NCBI RefSeq assembly: GCF_022664455.2
Contig: NZ_JAKRKC020000001.1
Location: 5,647,001-5,711,000, forward strand
Source of the DNA: Actinomadura luzonensis
Lineage (GTDB): Bacteria; Actinomycetota; Actinomycetes; Streptosporangiales; Streptosporangiaceae
Length of the DNA: 64,000 bases
Direction: 5' to 3'
In this document: positions 25,179 through 32,286 of the stretch, in pieces
How the letters are laid out: each line of letters starts with the position of its first letter
Numbering within the stretch: the first letter of the stretch is position 1
Made by a program: the position numbers and the translations under genes
Notes under the pieces: model-generated
Databases searched by the model: none
Told to the model about the DNA's origin: nothing
What the model saw: only the letters and a program-made list of their open reading frames with translations

Positions 25179-26075
25179 TCAGCCGGCGGCCAGCTCCTCC
25201 AGCCGGTACGGCAGGTACGCCGAGTCGTCGACCAGCGCCGAGGCCCCCCGCCACCACCCGAACCACTCGCCGCTGCGCCACATCCAGTCGACCCGCTCGA
25301 TGGCCGCCACCACGTCGCCGACCGTCTCCCAGCGCTCGCCGAGCTGCTCGCGGGTGGCGCCGTGGCGCAGCGCCCAGGCGCGCAGGATGCCGGAAGCCCG
25401 GGTGGAGACCTCGCGGGCGTACGGGTCGGGCTGCTCTCCCGGCAGCCGGTGCGGGCCGAGCCCGGCCGCCACGCCCCAGCTCCACTGGGCCTCGGCGGGC
25501 CGCGAGTAACGCAGGGAGTGGAAGTCCAGGTTGGAGCCCAGGTCCTCGTCGGCGCGGCGGGTGACGACCGCGTCCAGCCGGCCGCCGGCGTCGAAGTGCA
25601 CCACGAGCCGCTGCCCGGGCTTGACGCCCGGCGGCAGGTCGAAGCGGTCCTCGGCCTGCCAGGAGTTGAGGTCGACCTGCGCGACCGGGGTGCCCCAGAG
25701 CTGGTCGGCGGCGTCGTCGGAGACCCAGGCGGCCAGCATCTCCAGCGCGGTCAGGTCGGTCCACGGCTCGATGGCCACGGCCGTGCGCACCACCTCGTCG
25801 GGCGCGGGCAGCTTGCCGCCCCGGGGGCGGGACCACCACTCGGCGCCCAGCTCGCGGGTGCCGACCAGCAGCGCGGCGAGGGCCGCCAGCTCGGCCGAGC
25901 GCCGGGTCAGCGACGCGCCGAGCGCCAGTTCGAGGACGCGGCCGGTGCGCTCCTCCCCGAGCACGGGACGCACGTCGGCGATCAAGGTCTGGGCGGTCGG
26001 CCGCTCCTCGCCCAGCAGGTTGCGTACGATCCGCCTGGCTTCGGTCCGTGCGTCTTCCGCGTGTGCCTGCCGCAT
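25179..26075 (-). CDS. Conserved hypothetical protein
   Basis: 298 residues, soluble, no domain recognised. It has an Ala-rich helical N-terminal third (EARRIVRNLLGEERPTAQT, LAALAALLVGTRELG) and a tryptophan-rich C-terminal half (AEWWSRP, WSWGVAAGLGP, VDWMWRSGEWFGWWRG). A beta-rich middle follows LPPGVKPGQRLVVHFDAGG. ATG at 26075. Lies between the DsbA-like gene and the CoxG-like gene on the same strand, 79 bases from the latter. Function unknown. Confidence 0.7.
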   Translation of the reverse strand: MRQAHAEDARTEARRIVRNLLGEERPTAQTLIADVRPVLGEERTGRVLELALGASLTRRSAELAALAALLVGTRELGAEWWSRPRGGKLPAPDEVVRTAVAIEPWTDLTALEMLAAWVSDDAADQLWGTPVAQVDLNSWQAEDRFDLPPGVKPGQRLVVHFDAGGRLDAVVTRRADEDLGSNLDFHSLRYSRPAEAQWSWGVAAGLGPHRLPGEQPDPYAREVSTRASGILRAWALRHGATREQLGERWETVGDVVAAIERVDWMWRSGEWFGWWRGASALVDDSAYLPYRLEELAAG

Positions 26076-26154
26076 ACCGCCACGCTACGCCGGGAGATCC
26101 TTTTCCGCGAGAGCCCGCGCACGGACCGTCAGGCACCGCTTCCCGCGGACGCTC

Positions 26155-26853
26155 TCACGAGCGGGAACGCCGGGAGGCCCGGCCGAACAGCCAGCCCACG
26201 GCGACCCCGGTGAGCGCCACGCCCGCGCCCATCCCGAAGGAGGCCAGCATGACCCAGGGCCGCGTCTCGGTGTGCGCCCGGGGCCGGGCCGGCCGCTCGT
26301 ACACGGCCCCGCCCTGCCGCGCCCGCTCCTCCGGCTGCCCCTGTTCCTCCGGCCGCCCGGCCTTCTCGGCCACTTCGACCTCTTCGGCCTCTGCGCCCTC
26401 TTCGGAAGGGGCGGCGCAGAGCTGCCGCTCGACCGCCGAGAAGAACTCCCCCGCCGTGCGCTTGGCCACCGAGCCGAGCATGCGCTGCCCGACCCCGCCG
26501 ATCATGCCGCCGATCACCGCCTCGGCGTCGTAGTCGACCCGGGTGGCGGCCGCCTCAGCGAGCTCGCTGAGCCGCAGCTGCACGATGGCCTCGACCGTGC
26601 CGGGCGCGCCCTGCCCCCGCGCCTTGAGCGTGAAGCCCTCGGGCGGCACCGGCTCCGTCAGCACGACCTCCCCCTGGTAGACCCCCTTGACGGAGGCCAC
26701 CCCCGCGTTGACCGTCATCCGGTACGCGCCCGGCCCGGTCTCCTCCAGCCGCTCGCACCCGGGGATGGTGCGCACCAGGACCGCCGGGTCCTGGAGCGCC
26801 GCCCACAGCCGATCCCTCTGCACGCCGATCACGGCGCTGCCCGCCACTCGCAT
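26155..26853 (-). CDS. CoxG / SRPBCC-family protein with C-terminal membrane anchor
   Basis: 232 residues. The SRPBCC domain (~1-150) matches CO dehydrogenase subunit G: MRVAGSAVIGVQRDRLWAAL, IPGCERLEETGPGAYRM, GVASVKGVYQGEV and the VIGGMIGGVGQRMLGSVAKRT helix. A charged Glu/Gln-rich linker (~150-195) leads to a single membrane helix (WVMLASFGMGAGVALTGVAVGWLFG). In CO dehydrogenase systems CoxG helps anchor the enzyme to the membrane. Here the CoxMSL-like genes start about 5.4 kb away, so whether this protein recruits that enzyme is an inference. Confidence 0.85.
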   Translation of the reverse strand: MRVAGSAVIGVQRDRLWAALQDPAVLVRTIPGCERLEETGPGAYRMTVNAGVASVKGVYQGEVVLTEPVPPEGFTLKARGQGAPGTVEAIVQLRLSELAEAAATRVDYDAEAVIGGMIGGVGQRMLGSVAKRTAGEFFSAVERQLCAAPSEEGAEAEEVEVAEKAGRPEEQGQPEERARQGGAVYERPARPRAHTETRPWVMLASFGMGAGVALTGVAVGWLFGRASRRSRS

Positions 26854-26944
26854 GCCGCCACTCTAGGCAGCCGCACGCCCCCGGATAAGGGCAACTCCTG
26901 CCAGACGGCGGCCGCGTGTCCCGGAACTGGCAGGATGGTCCCTC

Positions 26945-27877
26945 ATGCGTCCCGGAGCCGTGCCCGCCGTGTCCCCGCGGCCGGCCGCAGTGTTCCCGCT
27001 GCCGGCCGCCGTGTCCCTGCTGCTGGTCGCAGTGTTCCCGCTGCTGGCCGCCGTGGCCTGCGCGCCCGGCCCCGCGGACCCCCCGCCCCCGGCCACCCCG
27101 GCCGCCCCGGCCGCCTCTGCCGCGCCCTCTCCGGGAACCTCTGCCACCGCCGGCCCGCCGCAGGGCCCGCCCGGCGTGCTCCCCCGCCCCGGCGAGGTGC
27201 GCCCGCTGCCCGCCCCCACCGGCCCGCTCCCCGTGATCAGCTCGATCCCCACCAGGCGCAAGGTCGTCTTCCTCACCATCGACGACGGCTGGGAGCAGGA
27301 CCCGGGCTTCCTCGGCCAGGTACGCGACCGGCGCATCCCGGTCACCGTCTTCGCCATGCGCGACGCGGTGGAGGCGAAGGGCGTCCCCGACCAGGCGGGC
27401 GGCACGGCCCGCTACGTCGGCGCCGGCAAATGGGACTACTTCCGCGCGCTCCGCGACGCCGGCGCCCCCGTCGAGAACCACACCCTCACCCACCCCGACC
27501 TCCGCACCCTCCCCTACGCCGCCCAGCGCCGCGAGATCTGCGGCTCCTCCCGCCTGATCGAGAAGCAGCTCGGGACGCGCCCGGCCCTGTTCCGCCCGCC
27601 GTTCGGCTCGTACGGCGCCGACACGCTGCGCGCCGCGAAGAGCTGCGGCATGGACGCCGTCCTGCTCTGGACCGCCACCGTCCAGCCGGGCGGCAAGATC
27701 GCCTACCAGGTCCCCGACAAGCGCCTGCGCCCCGGCGACATCCTGCTCCTGCACTTCCGCCCCAACCTGGCCAGGGACTTCCGCGTCCTGGTCAGGAAGA
27801 TCGAACGCCGCGGCTACGAGCTCGGCAACCTCCAGGCGTACCTGGAGGCCGCCGTACGCCCCGCGGCGGACGGCTGA
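26945..27877 (+). CDS. Polysaccharide deacetylase (NodB homology), exported
   Basis: 310 residues. A long hydrophobic start ends in LLAAVACAPG, a plausible lipobox (Cys ~39), then a Pro/Ala-rich linker to ~95. The NodB domain follows: FLTIDDGW (motif 1, Asp-Asp), ENHTLTHPDL (motif 2, HXXXH zinc ligands), RPPFGSYGADT (motif 3), VLLWTATV (motif 4) and ILLLHFR (motif 5). These five blocks predict a zinc-dependent N- or O-deacetylase acting on peptidoglycan or another cell-surface glycan. ATG 26945; the alternative GTG inside the signal region is possible. It stands alone between CoxG and cydA. Confidence 0.87.
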   Translation: MRPGAVPAVSPRPAAVFPLPAAVSLLLVAVFPLLAAVACAPGPADPPPPATPAAPAASAAPSPGTSATAGPPQGPPGVLPRPGEVRPLPAPTGPLPVISSIPTRRKVVFLTIDDGWEQDPGFLGQVRDRRIPVTVFAMRDAVEAKGVPDQAGGTARYVGAGKWDYFRALRDAGAPVENHTLTHPDLRTLPYAAQRREICGSSRLIEKQLGTRPALFRPPFGSYGADTLRAAKSCGMDAVLLWTATVQPGGKIAYQVPDKRLRPGDILLLHFRPNLARDFRVLVRKIERRGYELGNLQAYLEAAVRPAADG

Positions 27878-27987
27878 ATCAGCCCGGCGGGTGACGCCCC
27901 CGGACCCCCTCGGGCGGCATTGTCGGTACCCGGCAACCAGCACATTCGGAGCGGTGTGACCAAGGTCGCATCGCGTTGCTCTACGGG

Positions 27988-28026
27988 CTGTAGTACTACT
28001 TGAAGTAGATGTACTACAGCTTGTAG
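27988..28026. promoter_or_regulatory. Overlapping palindromes upstream of cydA
   Basis: Four dyads overlap within 39 bases. GTAGTACTAC (27990-27999) is a perfect palindrome. CTACTT-G-AAGTAG spans 27996-28008. CTGTAGTAC (27988-27996) pairs with GTACTACAG (28011-28019) over 14 bases. CTACA-GCT-TGTAG spans 28014-28026. The recurring half-site TGTAGTA/TACTACA resembles that described for BlaI/MecI-type repressors, but no such gene is in the window. It sits 22 bases before the cydA start, so it probably controls the operon. The regulator is not known. Confidence 0.6.
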
Positions 28027-28048
28027 AGCTCAGGAGTCGACGGGGAAG

Positions 28049-29395
28049 ATGGACGCACTTGACCTGGCACGGTGGCAGTTCGGGGTGACCACCGTGTACC
28101 ACTTTCTGTTCGTGCCCCTGACGATCGGTCTCGGGGTCTTCGTGGCCGGGCTGCAGACGGCCTGGCACCGCACCGGCAACGAGCAGTACCTGAAGCTGAC
28201 GAAGTTCTTCGGCAAGCTGTTCCTGATCAACTTCGCCATGGGCGTCGTGACCGGCATCGTGCAGGAGTTCCAGTTCGGGATGAACTGGAGTGAGTACTCC
28301 ACGTTCGTCGGGGACGTCTTCGGGGCGCCCCTGGCGATGGAGGCGTTGCTGGCCTTCTTCATGGAGTCCACGTTCCTGGGCCTGTGGATCTTCGGCTGGG
28401 ACAAGCTGCCGAAAAAGGTGCATCTGGCGTGCATCTGGGCGGCGGCCATCGGCTCCAACCTGTCGGCGTACTTCATCCTGGCCGCCAACGCCTGGATGAA
28501 GCACCCGGTCGGGTACGAGGTCGTGGACGGCAGGGCGCGCATGACGGACCTGTGGGCGGTGCTGACCAACTCCACCGCGCTGGCCCAGGTGCCGCACGTG
28601 ATCGGGGCGGCGTTCATCGTGGCGGGCGGGTTCGTGCTGGCGGTCTGCGGCTACTGGATGCTGCGTACGAAGGCGCCCATGTGGCGCTCCGCGGCGCGGG
28701 GCGCGCTGGTGATGACGGCGATCGCGGGGGCGGTCGTGGCCGGGACGGGCGACATGTCGGGCAAGCTGCTGTACGAGCAGCAGCCGATGAAGCTGGCCTC
28801 CGCCGAAGGGCTCCGGCACGACACCGCCGGCGCCGGCTTCAGCCTCGTCCCCGGCGTCGAGATCCCGAAGGTGCTGAGCTTCCTCGCCACCAACGACCTC
28901 AACGCCACCGTCCAGGGCACCGAGGACCTGCAGCGCCGCTTCGAGCGGCAGTTCGGCCCCGGCGACTACCGCCCGGACCAGGACGTCGTCTTCTGGTCGT
29001 TCCGCCTGATGATCGGCTTCGGCATGGCCACCGTGGGCCTGTCGGTGCTCGGGCTCTGGCTGACCCGCCGCCGGCGCGCGTTCCCGCGCTGGTTGTCGCG
29101 GGCGCTGCTGGCCGCCCTGCCGCTGCCGCTGCTCGCGGTGATCGCCGGCTGGCTGCTGAGCGAGATCGGCCGCCAGCCGTGGACGGTGGCCGGCGAGCTG
29201 CTGACCGCCTCCAGCGTCTCCCCCGGCGTGTCGCTGGGCGAGGTGGCGATCTCCCTGACGGTCTTCACCCTCCTGTACGGCGCGCTCGCCGTCGCCGAGG
29301 CCGCGTTGCTGACCCGGCACGTACGCCAGGGCGTCGCCGAGCCGGAGCCCGTCCCCGCGGCCGAGCAGCGGCGCGAGCCGCAGCTCATGTACTGA
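28049..29395 (+). CDS. cydA: Cytochrome bd ubiquinol oxidase subunit I
   Basis: 448 residues, nine membrane helices. Key features: His18 in VYHFLFVPLTIGLG (haem b595 axial ligand), the EYSTFVGDVFGAPLAMEALL helix and FFMESTFLGLW (conserved proton-path Glu residues), His in VPHVIGAAF (haem b558 side), and the GRQPWTV motif near the C-terminus. The quinol (Q) loop is the short type. The protein reduces O2 to water at the cytoplasmic membrane under low oxygen or stress. Starts at ATG 28049 after GGGGAAG, directly downstream of a palindrome cluster. Cotranscribed with cydB; no cydDC ABC genes follow. Confidence 0.95.
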   Translation: MDALDLARWQFGVTTVYHFLFVPLTIGLGVFVAGLQTAWHRTGNEQYLKLTKFFGKLFLINFAMGVVTGIVQEFQFGMNWSEYSTFVGDVFGAPLAMEALLAFFMESTFLGLWIFGWDKLPKKVHLACIWAAAIGSNLSAYFILAANAWMKHPVGYEVVDGRARMTDLWAVLTNSTALAQVPHVIGAAFIVAGGFVLAVCGYWMLRTKAPMWRSAARGALVMTAIAGAVVAGTGDMSGKLLYEQQPMKLASAEGLRHDTAGAGFSLVPGVEIPKVLSFLATNDLNATVQGTEDLQRRFERQFGPGDYRPDQDVVFWSFRLMIGFGMATVGLSVLGLWLTRRRRAFPRWLSRALLAALPLPLLAVIAGWLLSEIGRQPWTVAGELLTASSVSPGVSLGEVAISLTVFTLLYGALAVAEAALLTRHVRQGVAEPEPVPAAEQRREPQLMY

Positions 29396-29409
29396 GAGGC
29401 CCCGCAGCC

Positions 29410-30288
29410 ATGATCGACCTGTGGTTCGTCATCATCGCCTTCCTCTGGACCGGCTACTTCGTCCTGGAGGGCTTCGACTTCGGCGTCGGCCTGCTGGCGC
29501 CCGTCCTCAGCAGGAACGCCGCCGAGCAGCGGCAGAGCCTCGAGACCATCGGCCCGGTCTGGGACGGCAACGAGGTGTGGCTCATCACCGCCGTCGGCGC
29601 GATGTTCGCCGCCTTCCCCGCCTGGTACGCGGGGGTGTTCAGCGCGTTCTACCTCCAGGTCACGCTGATCCTCGTGGGGCTGATCCTGCGCGGCGTGGGC
29701 CTGGAGTGGCGCGGCAAGGTGCGCGACCCGCGCTGGTGCGACCTGGCGGTGATGGTGGGCAGCGGGCTGCCGGCGTTCCTGTGGGGGGCGGTCTTCGCCG
29801 GCCTGCTGTCCGGCAGCGCGCCCGCGGCCCTGCTGGGCGGCGCGTTCACGCTGGCCGTGTGCGTCCTGCACGGCGCGGTGTTCCTGGCGCTGAAGACCAC
29901 CGGCCCGGTCCGCCGCCGCGCCCGCGCCACCGCCCTGACCGCGAGCGCCGTGGTCATCCCGGTGGCCGTGCTCGCGCTGTCCAGCCTGGGGACGTTCCCC
30001 GCGCTGGCCGCCATGGCGGCGCTGGCCGCGGCGGCCGCGCTGACCTGGCGGCGCCGGGAGGGCTGGGCGTTCGCCGCCACGGCGGGCGCGATCGTGCTGG
30101 CCACGCTCGCGGTCTTCATGGAGCTGCGGACGAGCCCGCTGCCCGGCCTGACGCTGACGGAGGCGGCCTCGGGGTCGTACACGCTGACGATGCTGAGCTG
30201 GATCGGGCTGGTCACGCTCCCGTTCGTCCTGGTCTACCAGGGGTGGACGTACTACGTGTTCAGGAAGCGCGTCCGGGTCGCCGTCTGA
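29410..30288 (+). CDS. cydB: Cytochrome bd ubiquinol oxidase subunit II
   Basis: 292 residues, about eight membrane helices. Family blocks are LWTGYFVLEGFDFGVGLLAP (Asp in the first helix), GPVWDGNEVWLITAVGAMFAAFP and the C-terminal MLSWIGLVTLPFVLVYQGWTYYVF. It is shorter than the E. coli protein (379), as is usual for actinobacterial CydB. Starts 14 bases after cydA. Its 3' end overlaps the convergent lipoprotein gene by 29 bases. It forms the heterodimer with CydA. Confidence 0.93.
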   Translation: MIDLWFVIIAFLWTGYFVLEGFDFGVGLLAPVLSRNAAEQRQSLETIGPVWDGNEVWLITAVGAMFAAFPAWYAGVFSAFYLQVTLILVGLILRGVGLEWRGKVRDPRWCDLAVMVGSGLPAFLWGAVFAGLLSGSAPAALLGGAFTLAVCVLHGAVFLALKTTGPVRRRARATALTASAVVIPVAVLALSSLGTFPALAAMAALAAAAALTWRRREGWAFAATAGAIVLATLAVFMELRTSPLPGLTLTEAASGSYTLTMLSWIGLVTLPFVLVYQGWTYYVFRKRVRVAV

Positions 30289-30715
30289 GCGCTCTGCGGA
30301 CGACGTTCATCCGCTTGGTGCGGTGGTCGGTGAGGTGGAGGTCGCCGCCGAGCCGTTCCCTGAGCAGGTCGAGCACCTGGCGGCCGGACAGCACCGTCCA
30401 CAGGTTGCCGACCAGGTGGGGGCTGTACTCGGGGGCGGCGTCCATCCAGGCGTCCTTGCCGGCCTGGGTCCTGAACGTGGTCACGAAGAACTCGCCGTCG
30501 GCGGTCCTGCAGTAGCCGGTGCGGAGCTCGGCGGCGTCGACCTGGATGCGCGGCTTGCAGCCCACCTTGGCGGACAGCTGCTCGACGCTGGGGGGCGCGG
30601 CGCCGGCCTGGCCGCCCGCGGCGGCGGGGCCGCCGCCGCTCCCGCTGCCCTGGGAGCAGGCGGCGGCCAGCCCGGCCAGCAGCACGAAGGCGGCCAGACG
30701 TGGAAAAGTCGTCAT
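30260..30715 (-). CDS. Small lipoprotein, copy 1 of a tandem pair
   Basis: 151 residues. Signal peptide MTTFPRLAAFVLLAGLAAAC ends at a lipobox Cys20. A Gly/Ala linker leads to SVEQLSAKVGCKPRIQVDAAELRTGYC (given here in part: SVEQLSAKVGCKP, ELRTGYC), then FVTTFRTQAGKDAWMDAAPEYSPHLVG and GDLHLTDHRTK. Two Cys after the lipobox may form a disulfide. Unknown family; a paralogue is encoded next upstream (30779-31204). Its C-terminal end (MNVVRRALRRRPGRAS) extends past the paralogue and overlaps cydB. Confidence 0.75.
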   Translation of the reverse strand: MTTFPRLAAFVLLAGLAAACSQGSGSGGGPAAAGGQAGAAPPSVEQLSAKVGCKPRIQVDAAELRTGYCRTADGEFFVTTFRTQAGKDAWMDAAPEYSPHLVGNLWTVLSGRQVLDLLRERLGGDLHLTDHRTKRMNVVRRALRRRPGRAS

Positions 30716-30778
30716 GTGCGGAGGTACGCAGGCTTCCCCGCCCGGGTTCGGCCCCATACCGGTTGCCTCTCGGACCGG

Positions 30779-31204
30779 TTACTTCGGCGTGGGCGTCTGG
30801 GAGACGCGGTGGTCCATGAGGTGCAGGTCGCCGTTGAGCGGCGACTTGAGCTGCTCCAGCACCTCCAGCGGCCCGAGGACGGTCCAGCGCGGGCCGACCA
30901 GGTGCGGGTTGTACTCCGGCGCCTGGTCCATCCAGGCGTCCTTGAGCTTCTCCGTCTTGAAGGTGTTGACGAAGAACTCCCCGACCGAGGTCTTGCAGTA
31001 CCCGGTGCGGACTTCCGCGCCGTCGACCTGCATCTTCGGCTTGCAGCCCACCTTGGCGGAGAGCTGTTCGACGGTCAGCGGAGCGGCGTTGGCCTGCTGC
31101 TGGTCCTGGCCTGCTGCGACGTAGCCGCCCCAGCCCCCTGAGGAGCATCCGGCGACCAGTCCGGCCAGCAGCGCGAAAGCGGCCAGACGTGGAAATGTCG
31201 TCAT
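30779..31204 (-). CDS. Small lipoprotein, copy 2 of a tandem pair
   Basis: 141 residues, clear paralogue of the downstream gene: MTTFPRLAAFALLAGLVAGC signal with lipobox Cys20, LTVEQLSAKVGCKPKMQVDG, EVRTGYCKTSVGEFFVNTF, DAWMDQAPEYNPHLVG and NGDLHLMDHRVSQ. The 21 bases before the two start codons are identical (CTGCGTACCTCCGCAC then ATGAC), so the duplication included the translation/transcription start region. No recognised function; location predicted on the outer face of the membrane. Confidence 0.75.
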   Translation of the reverse strand: MTTFPRLAAFALLAGLVAGCSSGGWGGYVAAGQDQQQANAAPLTVEQLSAKVGCKPKMQVDGAEVRTGYCKTSVGEFFVNTFKTEKLKDAWMDQAPEYNPHLVGPRWTVLGPLEVLEQLKSPLNGDLHLMDHRVSQTPTPK

Positions 31205-31236
31205 GTGCGGAGGTACGCAGGGACACCGGGGGCGGT

Positions 31237-32253
31237 TCAGCGCAGGATGATGCAACCTCGGGCAGTCAGGGCATCGAGGACGCCGGGGTCGCCGTCGAGC
31301 TTGTTCCAGCGCAGGTCCAGCTTCTCCAGCGCGGTCAGCCCGGCGAGCCCGGCGGGCAGCTCGCGCAGGCGGTTGTTGCGCAGGTCGAAGTGGGTGAGCC
31401 GGGGCGGGAGCACGTCCGGCAGCTCGCGCAGGCGGTTGTCGCGCAGGTCGAGCACGCGCAGCTCGCCGAGCGCGGCGAGGGAGGCGGGCAGGCGGGTCAG
31501 CCGGTTGCCCTGGAGGTGCAGCTCGCGCAGCCGGGCCAGACGGCCGATGGGCTCCGGCAGCTCCTCCAGCCGGTTGTCGTACAGGCGCAGCTCCAGCAGG
31601 GCGGACATGGCGCCGATCGCGTCGGGCAGGCGGGTGAGGCGGTTGTCGGTGAGGTTGAGGTAGGCCAGGCGGTCCAGCCGGCCGAGCGCGGCGGGGACCT
31701 CGGTGAGGCCGTTGTCGCTGAGGTAGAGGTAGTCGGTGAGCGGCAGGTCGCCCAGCTCGGGCGGGATCTCGGTGAGGCGGTTGTGGCCGAGGTCGAGCAT
31801 GCGCAGCCGGGTCAGGCCGGCGACGGCGGCGGGGAGCTCGGTGAGGGCGTTCTCGGCCAGGTTGAGGGATTCGAGGCCGGTCAGCTTCCACAGGGCGGCG
31901 GGGACGGCGGTCAGGCCGTTGCCGCCGGCGGCCAGGTGGCGGAGGGCGGGCGGCAGCCGGTCGGGCAGCTCGGGGACGCGGTTGCCGTACAGGGAGAGCG
32001 TCTCCAGGCCGGGCGGGCAGGCGGGGAAGGCCGTCAGGCGGTTGCCGTCCGCGTGCAGCGCCCGCAGGGCGGGCAGGCCGGACAGGTCGGGCAGGGCGGT
32101 GAGGGCGTTGCCGTCGAGCCGCAGCTCCTCCAGCGCGGCGAGGCCGCCGACCCAGGCGGGGACGTCGCGCAGCTCGTTCCAGGCGAGGTCGATCAGCCGG
32201 ACGCCGGCGGGCACGTCGGGGAAGGCGGTCAGGCCGGCGGCGGGGGAACGCAT
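31237..32253 (-). CDS. Leucine-rich repeat protein
   Basis: 338 residues made almost wholly of about fourteen LRR units of ~20-23 residues with the consensus LxxLxLxxNxLxxLPxx (for example LRMLDLGHNRLTEIPPE, LAYLNLTDNRLTRLPDA, LRELHLQGNRLTRLPAS). No signal peptide or catalytic domain is visible, and no kinase domain is attached. Spacing is of the bacterial/SDS22 type. A protein-protein interaction scaffold is likely; partner unknown. ATG at 32253. It follows the coxL-like gene by 33 bases on the same strand and might be read through from it. Confidence 0.88.
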   Translation of the reverse strand: MRSPAAGLTAFPDVPAGVRLIDLAWNELRDVPAWVGGLAALEELRLDGNALTALPDLSGLPALRALHADGNRLTAFPACPPGLETLSLYGNRVPELPDRLPPALRHLAAGGNGLTAVPAALWKLTGLESLNLAENALTELPAAVAGLTRLRMLDLGHNRLTEIPPELGDLPLTDYLYLSDNGLTEVPAALGRLDRLAYLNLTDNRLTRLPDAIGAMSALLELRLYDNRLEELPEPIGRLARLRELHLQGNRLTRLPASLAALGELRVLDLRDNRLRELPDVLPPRLTHFDLRNNRLRELPAGLAGLTALEKLDLRWNKLDGDPGVLDALTARGCIILR

Positions 32254-32286
32254 GCCGCCGATCCTGCCAGACCCGCCCCCTCCCGC

